From Daucus carota subsp. sativus (lineage: Eukaryota; Streptophyta; Magnoliopsida; Apiales; Apiaceae), in contig NC_030381.2 of assembly GCF_001625215.2 (NCBI RefSeq), positions 3,249,131 to 3,313,130 on the forward strand: a stretch of DNA of 64,000 nt, read 5' to 3'. The notes below the pieces were generated by a model that was not told the DNA's origin, searched no databases, and saw nothing but the letters and a program-made list of their open reading frames with translations. The position numbers were made by a program, and so were the translations under genes. Shown here piece by piece: positions 48,988 through 60,489 of this stretch (positions are counted from its first letter, which is position 1; the number at the start of each line of letters is the position of its first letter).

Positions 48988-50586
48988 TAACATAATTAAC
49001 GAGAAGACTATTTTTTGCTTCTGTCACGAGTCTAATTGGTACCGTCTAGATACTGATGTGTACAAAATTTTGTAGATAATGACATGTGATGGGTTTTAAT
49101 TGAAATTAGCCCTTATTTATATCAACAAATCTAATTAAAATCCATCATATACAGATTTTCTGTACACAATTTTGTGCTCTAGCACTACTTTTTAAGTTAT
49201 AATATAAGGAAATATTGTTTTTGATAAAATTTGATATTAAAATCTAAGACAGATTTCTGCAAAAACTGAAAATAATTTTTTCCAAAAGTATGGGAGCACT
49301 TATTTTCCCTAAAAGCAACTTCAAAGAAAATATTCAGAAAAACTGCTTTTAGATTTATGAAAGAATTTTTAATCTGTCTTTTTAACAAAAATTGTGTGTT
49401 ATTTGAAACAACAATACCAAACAATGTCATAGAATAGGTCCAGACGTCAAACTGCTTATACTCACACAAATGAGATAAAGAGAAAAATAGAATAATTTAC
49501 GGGCACATTTTACTCTGTTACGAGGGAGGAAATAAATTAAAAAGATTTAGGGATAAAAATAAAATTAAAATACAGGGACAAAGTTCAAAATGATGGGCTT
49601 AATTCCGAATGTTGAATATGCTACCAGAACTGCTGGAATTAAAGTGTGCTCTTTCAGAAAATATAAATGGCATATATTTGATTGTAGAATCAGGCACAAA
49701 ATTTTAATTCGTCTGAGATTTCCTGTATGCACCCAGTTGAATTAGTAGCTCTGAGTTTAATGCGGCTATTTTTCCACCATAAGCTTCATGTATGTTGAAT
49801 TGTAAACGTTTATTTGGTTTAACAGAGAGATGGAGCTCAACACAAAATACATGAGTGTCCTACTGAGTCTGGCATTGTAGATAGCATGATATTTTCATTA
49901 TGTGATTCTGTGATATAATTACATTTTTCTATTTGAAAGTTAAATGAAAAAAGTTCAATATCTACTGAACTTTTTAGATAGCATTGTAGATAGCATGATG
50001 CTTCACCCCATGTTTGTATGTCCTTATCGGCATTTGTTTCCGGAACCTGAGGTCTCTTATATGGAGTCTCTGTTTTCATGTCCTCATCGGCATTTGTTTT
50101 CACTGGAACTTGTGGTCTCTTATAAGGCTACAAACTCGATCCAAGAATCATATCATACGGTGATGCTTCACATCACAAAGATCCCTCATCATAGTCACCG
50201 AGAACTCCATTTTCTTAACTGGATTACTGCATCATGATTTTAAAACCTTCCATCTCTAGCCTTCCAATCAATAATAATGATATGGAAGACAAAGTTCCGA
50301 AAATGAATTTTACAGAAAAAGTAGCAATGCAGGTGTTAACTTTTCCTGAAAGCCTACATGGTCATTATGCTTATGCAGAAGAAAATGTTGCCTACATGGT
50401 CACAGCGGCAAACTGTTTGAATTTGAAGATGTTTAAGCATTTTAATATTCCATGGAAAAAGATAAGTTCAATAATCAAATGTTAAGTAATTGCTAGCTCA
50501 ACTACGTAATACATGAAAAACACTAAAGTTGTGCTAAGCAGAGTAAACAAGCTCCCACAACAACCAATTCCCCAGGCCATTATCAA

Positions 50587-52798
50587 TTATAGAATCACCA
50601 CATTAACACGACTTTTTGTTCCTTGAATTCGTTCCGCAAGATGCTCTATGACACTCCTCTTCATTGTCATTCGATCCTCACATTCAGAGGTACAAACTCT
50701 GCGTGGATTTTCTATTTTCTCAGGCCGACGAGTATAAAAAACAAACCTCTGAAGATTGGGAGCATGTTGAGCGAGGCAAATGGCAAGCTCTGCAGCAATC
50801 GCACATCCAGCATATCCGCGGTACTCCACAGTCTTCAGTTGCTCATGGCAACGTATTGCATTTTCTTGAGCATTGTCCGGGGCTACAATTTGCTGAGTAT
50901 TGGACCGTGAAATTCGCCTTGCCTGGTCGTGATACATCAGCTGCAAACCAACATAAATTCATGTCAAACACTGCCTGTCCTGCCAACTTCATAAGGGAAA
51001 GTGCGAAATTCCAACAATATTAAAAAGTAGAACATAAAAACTGACAACTGTTCAACTTAAATAAAAACAATCCAACTTATAAGAATTGACACCATACAAT
51101 CATTATATGGCAAAATTAATATTCAAAAGTAAAACTGGATATAAAAGGTGCATTAAACCTTCAACTTGAATGTGTGCAACAGGGGACACGCCTCTATTAA
51201 GGAGGTCGATAGAATAAGGTCATAATCCCGTTGCCAAAGAACTATCTCTAATTGCTGAAGATTAACAAAAGTCGGGAATCCACTAAATGCAGAGCGGAGC
51301 TGCATAATTAGAAAGGTGCAAAAGCATCAAGATTGTGCACAAAGTACACAATAAACTTATTATGAATTTAAGAAACCAGCAGAACATATGACATTATAGC
51401 AGGTATTGAACTAACCTTGTCCCAGTTAACCGACAGTTTTTCAAGCTGAGAAGCCATGCGAGATAGGGTATCCGAATGAGGAAGATACCACCCTAAAAAA
51501 GTAGCATCCACAAGTGATGGAATGCTACCATATTCCACATCAATACCATCGGCCTCACCAAATATAAAGGAAGTAAGATTTGGAGCAAATACACGGAGTA
51601 TTTGGAACTTAAGAGGCCACATCCTTCCACAGAACTCCAAGTGTTTCAGCTCAAGGGATGACACAGCAAGTTCCCCGCGGGAGTGTTCTGAATAGGCAGC
51701 ATCATCATCATCAGCGCTGATACTGCAGTTGTGAAGCGACAGACGTTGAAGATTAAGACAATTAGTTAAAACCCATTGGATCAAAGGTCCTTCTATAATC
51801 ACTGTTTCCAAGTGAAGAGATTTGAGTGCAGTAGTGCGAACTAAGGCACGATTGGTGGAAAGGATGTCGGAAAAATTGATTCTGGGATAATTTTTATGAC
51901 GTTCATAATGATCAGGTCCAAAGTTGAGTTCCAAATGGTGAACCTCTTTAACAAAGACAAATTGGACCCAATTTTGAATATGAGGGCCATAACAAGTATT
52001 GAGGGGCATATGTATTCTAAGGCTATCAAGATATGGAGCTCGGTTTGCACTTATCACGCGGTTAACCCATTCAACAAACTTCTCCATTTCAGGTTGGGGA
52101 TAAGATGTTGATCTTAGAGAGGCAATCGTTTCAGGATCGATCTTGAAATCTAGATCCATGAGGTGAGTCCAAACATGTTTCCACCTCTTGGAAAGAATGC
52201 TGGTTCTCCCTGCTGTTTTCATATCACCAGTTAAGATGAGCACGTAAATCAGCACATCATCAGGTAAACCGCTTATCAAATCAACACCAAGATCATAGTC
52301 TTCAGTGAGATCAGTCTTGTGAAACAGCCTTCTCTTCTTTTTACTCACATATGTTTTATATTCCTGACAGACATCTCGGAGACGTGCCCAAGCATCCATA
52401 GCATTAGTAATACGATGCAATTTTATTCGGGCAAGTAAATAGGGGGAAATAGTGGCATAAATCCACGTAAGAAGGACTGCATTTTGTCGACGCCAAGGAA
52501 TGGTGTCATCATCACCAATACGTCTAGTGACTATAGTTTTATCAGCAAGTGATGGAGCAGGAATGGTTGGATCGATATGATGGAGAAGATTATGATCTCG
52601 AGCAGTGTTGCGGAAAAGAGTAGACCAGGTGTTGTAATCGACTTGAATAAGATCAAGAACAACAGGAATTAGCTTCTTAATGGAGGAGTATTGCCGAGGA
52701 ACAAAATTCTTGTCCTCCTTCTTTTTAATTCTTGGTGCATATAACTTTTCATGTATGTAATTAAGGGTGTCCCGGTCTAGAACTTTCGATGCAGTCAT
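50587..52798 (-). CDS. Gag-like/F-box/LRR-FBD fusion protein, paralog 3
   Basis: Exons 51416-52798, 51159-51299 and 50587-50940 encode about 625 residues with the same order of domains: Gag-like (VVLDLIQVDYNTW, AVLLTWIYATISPYLL), F-box (GLPDDVLIYVLILTGDM, RTSILSKRWKHVW), leucine-rich and FBD-like. It is mosaic: the first ~40 residues and the F-box match paralog 1 more closely, while the central IPWRRQNAVLLTWIY matches paralog 2, suggesting gene conversion. The ORF is open throughout. A foldback Mutator-like element (52819-53715) begins 20 bp upstream of the ATG and separates the gene from its ancestral leader and telo-box at about 53743, so its expression may differ from the other two. Confidence 0.85.
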
Positions 52799-52818
52799 GA
52801 GAAATTGAGATTTGAGAA

Positions 52819-53715
52819 GAGTCCGGATCTTCTGTCCCCTTAATTGTATCTCCTACTATGTCCCCTTTCTTCTATTGGTTAGTTCTTAACACGTGGCCTA
52901 TGATTTCTCTTATATTCTTTGGTCTCTATTCTTTTTTCATGAGAGTTTAAAATCTGTTAATTTTTTTCAATTTATACAACATATGTTTTAATTATTAAAT
53001 ATTCTTTTCATAGTACATAATCAACTAAAAATATTTTTCATATGATATCATATAGTATATATTTTATTTTGTATTTTTTATATTAAATAGTTAAATAATT
53101 TTTTGAAAACATATTTTTAATATTTTATATTATAAAAGTCAATTTTATATTTTCTCACTAATTTTTTTTACGTAATATATTAACTTCAGTATGTACATTT
53201 TTTTTATCAAAAAATTTAGTAATAATTGCTCTCTCAAATGTACTGGTGAATTTCTTCATATATCAATATATTTGCTTTTTAGGAAAAAAGTCATTATACA
53301 AAAATTTAATTTTAGTAGATTAAATATTAAATAAAAAATATTTCTATATTTTAATATAATCTTTGTTATAAAAGTATTTTTTTTGCTTTTTAATTTAACC
53401 ATATTAAAAATTTATTTTCAAAATTTTATTTAACTATTTAATATAGAAAATATAAAATAAAATATACTATATGATATCATATTAAAAATATTTTTAGTTG
53501 ATTATATACTATATGAAAAGAATATTTTATAATTAAGACATATGTTATATAAATTTGAAAAAAATAAACAGACTTTAAATTCTGATGAAACTATCGAAGA
53601 AAGAATAGAGACGAAAGGATAAAGGAAAATTTATAGATGACGTGTTAAGAACTGACCAATAGAATAAACGGGACATATTAGGGGATACAGATAAGGGGAC
53701 AGAGGATCCTGACTC
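52819..53715. mobile_element. Foldback Mutator-like element in the 5' region of paralog 3
   Basis: Ends GAGTCCGGATCTTCTGTCCC and GGGGACAGAGGATCCTGACTC are inverted repeats that continue nearly to the centre of the 897-bp element (for example TTGGTTAGTTCTTAACACG at 52877 and CGTGTTAAGAACTGACCAA at 53641; ATGATATCATAT on both arms). The 9-bp duplication ATTTGAGAA flanks it (52810-52818 and 53716-53724). The pre-insertion sequence is seen upstream of paralog 1 (CTTGAGAATACTCTGC). No open frame. Confidence 0.9.
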
Positions 53716-53742
53716 ATTTGAGAATACTCTGCTTCTGACTTT

Positions 53743-53759
53743 TAGGGTTAGGGGTTAGG
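53743..53759 (-). promoter_or_regulatory. Displaced telo-box-like motif of paralog 3
   Basis: CCTAACCCCTAACCCTA on the minus strand corresponds to the motif directly upstream of paralogs 1 and 2, but here it lies about 950 bp from the ATG because of the foldback element. Confidence 0.45.
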
Positions 53760-53964
53760 AGGGTTCACTTTATATCTCGTGTTGCACCTTGCACGGAGTT
53801 TCTGCAAGCGGGTTATTAGTTGCAAGCGGGTTATTAGTTTTCAAATTTTTTCTCTGACTAAAAAATTTAATATTTATATTTTCATTAAAAACGGAAAATT
53901 TTAAAAATATGAGTAGATATATGTTTTTTTTTGTTAATCTCACCATTACATACAAAAAGTCAAA

Positions 53965-54205
53965 GTCATTACTTCCTCTGCCTCCACTTTTATAATATAC
54001 TTTTGGCAAGCATTTTGAAAATCTATAAAATATAAAGTGTAGTTTTATAATATTTTTTTTAAAAAAATTTCAGAATAAAAATTTGATATTTATTTTTTTT
54101 CAAAAAAATAATTAGAAAACGTTATTGAGTCATACTTTATAAGAGTATCAAAATGCATGTACACCGTGACGTAAACAACGTGCTGGGACAAAGAGAGTAG
54201 TATTT
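53965..54205. mobile_element. Possible degenerate Stowaway-like MITE
   Basis: TACTTCCTCTGCCTCCACTTTTATAATATAC at the left is loosely inverted at the right (GCTGGGACAAAGAGAGTAGTA; GTATATTATA-like words are missing). The match is weak. 54210-54690 holds no gene. Confidence 0.25.
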
Positions 54206-54701
54206 TAGGAGGGAGTAAAGAAGTATTATGTTAATTTTTTCGCATATAATTATTTTTAGATTTAATTTAATAATAAAATATATTTAATATCCATTATGAA
54301 TTCATTATTCTATATTTAATTTTATTAGTTATATATTTCTATTTTATATTTTAAATACAAACATATTAGCAAAATAATAGGATCTTATTTTTCTATACTT
54401 CATGAACTCTATCTTTACTTTTATAAATATACATATTATAAAATATAAGAATACTACTCCATATAATATCTATTTATCTATTTTTTTTATTGAAAGTCAT
54501 TTAGATTTTTATTTAACTCTAATATTTATACTAATAGGACGGTGCCCGCTGCCGCGAGCTTACATAGTAAAGAAATATATTTTAGTTACTCCTTTATATA
54601 TTTTAATAAATTTTTTTATTTTTGGTGATTTGATAAGTAATTATATTTACACGTTAAAATTTAATTACGAATTATGTATAGTATAATTCAGATAAATGTT
54701 T

Positions 54702-55209
54702 TTTTTTTTGAAATAAAAGGTTGATTTCATTCAATAATCAAGCATCCGACAAGATTGTCTCCAACAAATAGGATGGAGGAGACGAGATAACAACATAACT
54801 ATTAGGTACACATGAAATTTTAGCCAAATCATGAGCTACTTTATTTGCTTGTTTTCTAATAAAATTAACCGAGATATCACCTCGATTTCTAAGCAGATCC
54901 TTGCATTGCTGCACTAAAGTTCCCAGCTCCATGTAGTTCAGGAAGTCCTTGTTTACAGCAGTAACTCCAAGAAGCAAATCACTCTCAACAACTACTTCAG
55001 TCACGCGCAGATCTTCTGCCCATTTCAGTCCTTCATAAATGGCCACTATCTCTGCTTCTACAACACTCGAAGAGCCCTGAAATCTCGATGTCTTCCCTGA
55101 GATATAGTGTCCTTCATGATTCCTAAGCACCATTCCTGTAGCGAAAGAATTCTGGCCTTGCTTAACAGATGCATCCACATTTAGCTTAAGGGTACCCAAC
55201 TTAGCGAAA
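54702..55209 (-). mobile_element. 5'-truncated LINE (RNase H end) with 11-bp target duplication
   Basis: The minus strand ends in a poly-A tail (poly-T at 54702-54710). The 11-bp GATAAATGTTT flanks it (54691-54701 and 55210-55220). The body is the 3' end of a non-LTR element, including an open frame at 54738-55199. Target-primed reverse transcription commonly gives such 5' truncations. Confidence 0.88.
54738..55199 (-). CDS. LINE-derived RNase H-like domain fragment
   Basis: A 153-residue frame with the plant RVT_3/RNase H-like fold: LKLNVDAS (Asp9), VVEAEIVAIYEGLKWA (Glu near 48-50), VVESDLL (Asp74) and ANKVAHDLAK (His123/Asp124). The acidic catalytic set looks preserved. It is the C-terminal part of a LINE polyprotein whose reverse-transcriptase portion was lost on insertion, so it is not a host gene. 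The Met start is probably incidental. Confidence 0.85.
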   Translation of the reverse strand: MGTLKLNVDASVKQGQNSFATGMVLRNHEGHYISGKTSRFQGSSSVVEAEIVAIYEGLKWAEDLRVTEVVVESDLLLGVTAVNKDFLNYMELGTLVQQCKDLLRNRGDISVNFIRKQANKVAHDLAKISCVPNSYVVISSPPSYLLETILSDA

Positions 55210-55224
55210 GATAAATGTTTGTTA

Positions 55225-56990
55225 TCCTATAAAATATGTTTAAGACTTAGGGCTCATTTGATAAATCTTAACAATTAATATATGAATGAATAATATATCT
55301 ACTGGTCTGAATAAGTAAAAAATCTGAACCCTGAATGAATAATATTATTTGATAATTTTTTAAAATATCTGAATGACAAACTTTTTAATAAAAACACAAA
55401 TAAATTAAAAATCATTTGATTAAATTTATATGTAATAACTATAGAAATCTTATAAGTACTTAATATAAAATATATTTAAAATTCTTAAATATGATATAAT
55501 GATTGATTTCAAGGTGGTATATATATGCATGATTCGTTCCGCCAAAGTTTTTGATATGTGCGGGTCAGCACAAGTTAAGATCCGGCCAGCCGCAACAAGT
55601 GCGTCCCCAAACAAGTTGAATGAGATTTTTCGGTCAGCACCTTATTCAGCTCTGTTTAGAAGTAAAAAAATGGGCTCTTAAACTATTGATTTCTATTATT
55701 GACTTGATACATTGAATTTAAAATATCAATTTAAATATGAAATAGAAGTTCAATTCAGATATACTATCATCGTTTATCAATATGATTGACTTTCCAAGCA
55801 TCCGAATTTTTAAACATACTCAGTCACCACACTGGTCTCTTGGTCTTTTGTTGCAACAGCCTGAAGTAAATAACAAAAAGATCTGAAAATTAGAGAATAA
55901 AACTACTGAACTAAAACTTGACGAATTCAACAATGCAATGACGGACTCATGATTTAGTATCTTAATCTGAGGCACCCAAATGGTGCAACTTTGTATCTTC
56001 TAAGCAAAATGCATACAATAACTAAAAATGTCTAAAAAACTGAAGATCTACTTTACAAAGCTAACGGTTTATTTGAGCCGGTACTTGATGTCCAACTTTT
56101 TCCTCCCATTAAAAACTGCAAATAAGAAATCAATTCCTTAAAGTACCAAACAAAGACACCAATAATAATTTCAAAGTATCCTCAATCACATTGGACTCCT
56201 GTGCTAGCTCTGTCTTTCATAAAACTTTAGAAATTAAGCGAGCTAAAAAGATAAAACTTCAGCAGCAATTCCTCTGATTCAGTTTTAAAATTTTCTTACA
56301 CGATTCCAGTCAGAATGAAAGCTTTCAGGGATTTCACTACATTCTTGCTGCAATATCTAAACTTCATTGTGGAAATATCTATGGTAAAATCTTTCTTTTT
56401 TTTTCTTTCAAAAGGCTATCACTTTATGGTTCTTTATCACTGATGGATGTTGAAAAACATGTCACATTTAAATTGATTAAATCTATTAGCCTATCAACTC
56501 AATTAGATAAGGCCTGCAGTTAAAGAATAAAAGAAATAGCCACAAAAAGAATTAAAAATACCTAAAATGACAACATTGGGATTTGAATCTGAAATTGAAT
56601 TTGAAATTCAGAAATAAGCAAAGAATGGCCGGAGAGAGAGTAAAATTTCTTTTGAATTTTAGAATGAAATGGAATGGGTTGTTTTTGGGGGAAGCAGCAG
56701 CTTCTCTTAGAAGCTCAACAAAATTAGTAAACGTAGTGTAGTCAACACCGTATAAATCTCTCGAGTCAAGTGACAGTAAACAGAAATAAGCAAGAATGTA
56801 GAGGGACATTTTGTAGCCAAAAAGGCAACAGGATTTATAAAGTAAAGAGATAAAAATACCATGTTAAGTGTTAACACACACTAATGCTTGTTGTTAAAAA
56901 TGGAAGGAACTCACAAGTCACAACTGAATAGATAAACAAAACAGACCAATGCAATCAATTATTGTAGACACTAACTAAGAAACAAAAACA
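55225..56990. other. No recognised gene
   Basis: AT-rich sequence with short frames only. A 60-codon plus frame at 55499-55681 and an 85-codon minus frame at 56552-56809 match nothing that I know; the latter is next to UTR-like sequence and may be a decayed first exon. Confidence 0.35.
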
Positions 56991-57059
56991 GAAATACGTA
57001 AGGCCTGTGACATGAGTGCAATCAATCGACATATACATTAACGAAGAAACAAACACGGA

Positions 57060-57415
57060 AATACATACAGCCTGTGACATCGACTTCCATTTCTCACCCC
57101 CAGCTTTAGAGCCTGTTTAAAATTCAATTAGTAATAATTATAAACGCAACAGTCAGAGTTACAACAATAGAAACCAGTTACTTACAGCACCAACAGGCTG
57201 ATTTACATTTCCAGGATTATTTTCCTCAAACTCAGCTCAAAAAGTATCCCTGCAGCAAGCACAAGTTGACTTGAACCATACACATCAAAAGAACAGTAAA
57301 CAGAAAGCTGGATAGCAATGCTGAAAAGTCACGTACATGAAAATGAAAAAAGCAGTTGCAGGACTCTTAGGCTTGTTAGGATCCTTAGAAACCTTGTCCT
57401 TAACGATTGATTTTG
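57060..57415 (-). pseudogene. HMG-box (HMGB-type) protein fragment
   Basis: Three minus-strand pieces follow the order of a plant HMGB box: SKDPNKPKSPATAFFIFM (about 57345-57415), EFEENNPGNVNQPVGA (about 57187-57240) and LKAGGEKWKSMSQAV (about 57068-57115). These correspond to the KDPNKPKRPxSAFFVFM, EENPxNKSVAAVGKA and GGxKWKSLSDAEKAP segments. The wording is degraded (NVNQPVGA, SQAV), a stop sits just before the second piece, and the basic N-terminus and acidic tail were not found. I call it a relic. Confidence 0.65.
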
Positions 57416-57814
57416 TAAGGCCTGTTAGGCTGTAGATCATTTCCTAACAAAAAATTAGTAGTCATAAATTTGTCTTGAAAGCAGTTGTATACTTCATTTG
57501 AGGAGAATAATAGCAACATCTTTCAACATCAACAGCCTACAAACTTCAATTATGAAAACAATTAAATTATTACTAAATCCGATAGCACAGTATGAAGTGG
57601 AGTTCCTAAGACTCTTTAAGAATTCAGACCACTGTTTGCATTGGGGATTTATTTCGGTGAGAATTTTTTCCGGAAGCTTCAATTTATTTATAGTAAGGAT
57701 TCTGATTCAATTAATCTTAGCAAGCCATATCAATAGCTCAAGTAAGATACATCACCAAAGGTGTAAATGGAATTTACACTATGAAATGGAAGCAAGCTTA
57801 CTTGATTGATTGCA

Positions 57815-58085
57815 GAAGGAATCCTGGCAAATGGCAGAACATCACCAATCTCCTTGCAACTGAAATTACTGAGAATGATTGATTTTATAAGGCTGGGACT
57901 TTGGCACTCCTACATTGCTGTCCAAACAAATTTGATATCCTGTAACCAAGCTCAATCGCGTCAAGCACAACTTTCTTCGTATTATTCATAACTTATGGTG
58001 TTAGATCAGGAACTCCTAATCCCAGTCCCATAATTGGCATAGCTTTCGCATCGGCGGAGCTCAAACAAATTTCTGGAATAGGCAT
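57815..58085 (-). pseudogene. Aldo-keto reductase fragment, copy A
   Basis: The minus strand reads IPEICLSSADAKAMPIMGLG, a stop after LTP, KKVVLDAIELGYR, then a jump to TKSIxVSNFSCKEIADVLAF and PSAINQ in other frames. These are the N-terminal strand, the AIELGYRHFDTA helix and the SIGVSNFS segment of plant NADPH-dependent aldo-keto reductases (codeinone reductase-like clade). The catalytic Asp-Tyr-Lys-His region between them is deleted. Non-functional. Confidence 0.72.
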
Positions 58086-59071
58086 CTTTTACTTAAAATT
58101 TCTGTACAACTTAGTATGTCTTGGATTTTCTTTGATTGCATTTAAAAGATCAACAAAACTATATATAAAATGTAAAACTAAAATATCAGGAATCATAACT
58201 AAAGCATGCACCAGGGATAAACTTCAAGATATGTAGTAATTTGGAGTAGATACCTGAATATTTCTTCTAGTTATATTATCATAGTTATTGCAGAGACTGG
58301 ACACCTGCAAGAAGATATAAACATACATGAGCAAACATAATAAAATCTCGATGAAAGATAGCAGTGATAGAGATAAAGTAAGAGAGAAGATTTGCAAATA
58401 GAAGATTCAAATTTCAAACTGAGTAGATATATGAAAGAGCAACAAAAAGGCACACACATCTGCAGGAAAGTTTTTATTTTTCATTGATTTCAAAAATACC
58501 AACTAATTCACTCACTTCTATACGGCACTGCATTCACTGCTACATTAGGTCCACTGCTCCTTTTACTTCTATTACATAATTCAGAATATTCCACAATAAA
58601 AAAGAAAGAAATACTAATTGTACTAAATTAACATGGATAATAATTGTACTAAGCAATATATATTCCCTTTTATTAGGAAAAACCTGTTCATAACCTGCAA
58701 CATACATGATCGATTCAATGTTTTACTTTTGCTCTTTTCAGATGAGAATAAACCAAGACTTGGAAGACGGACATTAGCCTATGAGAGTAAATGATCGGTG
58801 AACAGAAATAAATATAAGCAAGTAGATAATTATTATTAAACGTATAATGTTAAAAACACCTTCTCAAGAACAATGTTTGTGGAACGAAATCTCCCAATAC
58901 AATCATTGCATGCAGCAGCCAATCATTCTTTAGTTATCACATTAGAGTTATCTGTTAAAGGAGGGAAAAAACCAAACCAAATCATATAACTGAATAAAGC
59001 TAGAAAAAAGAATCAAAGCCAAATGCTATAAGGTAAAAAAGAACAGCAACTCCTTAACAGTAGTCTCCCTG

Positions 59072-59944
59072 TAGCAACACGGGTTTGTTTCTATAGCAAC
59101 ACAAGTTTGTTTCTGACAGCAACTCCTTAATTGGGCCATATGACCTCAATGCAATTTCTTCTGGAAAGTGTGTTCTAAAGAAACTTGCCACAGATTTTCT
59201 TGGACCAATTTTCTGTGCCAACACTCTGTGATTTACACTCTTGAATTTGTCGTTGGTTGTGAGCTGCACAGATACTGAAATTCATCATCTTATAACATGA
59301 AGCATTGCAGATTTCCAATTTATGTCGCAGAACTAAGTAGGATACTACTTCTTTAACAGTAACAAATGACATGATAGAGTGACGAAGGAAGCCTTACTTG
59401 TAAGAAGTCACCAATGTTGACGATTAAAGCTCCACGAACAGGAGAAACATCGACCCACTGGTTCTTATGCATGACTTGGACTCTTGGAGGCCGCCAATAT
59501 GATTTTGCAAAAGTATGGTAATGAAACCACTATCAGAATGGTTGCCTGTAGCTAGAGTAAGTTCGGGTTCAGGGCATGAAGGATAGTAGTGACCAATTCG
59601 GAAAAGCCCTTCAGCACAATCCATATCTTTCAAGTAATTGGGAGCAAGTCCAAGAGCCTCAGAGATCAGTTCCAGCACACTAATCCCCATGTCAATTATG
59701 TACTTTGAATAAGTAAATATAACATCTCTGAAATTTAGAGTATCACAAAAATGTAAAATAAGTGCGGATTTTGCAGCTTTGTGATGCTCAATATCAGAAA
59801 CAAACCATTTATATGGAATAATTGTTCGCATCAGGCAATAAAATTATATAAGATCTACTGTACATATAGCCAAGAACAGCGAAAACAGAGTTTAAAGTTG
59901 TGAATACCTGCACACCGCTGGCAAATCAGGCGAAGTCGATTGTC
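59072..59944 (-). pseudogene. 2-oxoglutarate/Fe(II) dioxygenase pseudogene (ACC-oxidase-homolog-like)
   Basis: Minus-strand exons: 59908-59944 (SPDLPAVC), 59398-59727 ([48 protein letters not shown]) and about 59040-59263 (LTTNDKFKSVNHRVLAQ, GPRKSVASFF, YGPIKELLSE). The Fe ligands (HSD and the later NHR histidine) and the 2-oxoglutarate RxS motif are all visible, and the splice phases fit. It is broken by an 8-bp insertion after GGLQ (about 59480, where CTCCAAG is followed by AGTCCAAG) and by a 22-bp tandem duplication near the C-terminus (59072-59093 and 59094-59115). The N-terminal exon was not found. The family is the DOXC class with many specialised-metabolism members. Confidence 0.82.
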
Positions 59945-60489
59945 CTAAGAAGGAGATAACAACATTGGGTAATTGTAATTAATCAAGCAGTTGGAAGACG
60001 CAAGAATTTATCATATTCAACCACAAGCAAATCGATTACTCACCCTTTCCATGTTTGTTTGAAGAACCAGCAACAAAAGAAACAGGAGACCCCTCTCTAA
60101 CTTGATAAAACTACCACAGACAAAGAAAAAATTGAGGGAAAAATCTTCTTTAGACAACAATCATGTAAAAGAACATAGTAATATAAAGAGAAACATAGGT
60201 AAAATCAGAATATAAACTAACCTCATCCACTGAATGGGGAAGGGATTCCTACACAATCAGTGTATAAAACTGTATGAATGAAGAAAAAAGAACTCTTTGA
60301 GGGTTTCAATTCAAATTCAAATGATATTGTGATATAAGAAATATACAATATTGGTGTATAGAAGAATCTAAGCAATATTAAATTATCAAATGATATTCTG
60401 ATTCAATTGATCTTAGCAAGCCATATCAATAGCTCAAGTAAGATACTTCACCAAAGGTGTAAATGGAATTTACACTATGAAATGGAAGC

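Larger units (their letters stand above)
40318..53770. repeat. Three-copy tandem array of Gag-like/F-box gene units
   Basis: Each unit consists of a 3' flank with shared sequence (40318-40900, 45255-45700, 49985-50500), the three-exon gene on the minus strand, and a 5' flank with a telo-box-like motif. Shared flank words include GTTCCGAAAAT, GTAGCAATGCAGGTGTTAAC and CTTATGCAGAAGAA. Units are about 4.3-4.7 kb apart. Intervening stretches 44000-45250 and 48300-49980 contain no recognised gene. Confidence 0.85.

Noticed and set aside
54535-54570. GGTGCCCGCTGCCGCG hairpin-like word as a Helitron end
   Set aside because: The flank reads CCTATTAG rather than CTRR on the minus strand, and no matching 5' end was found.
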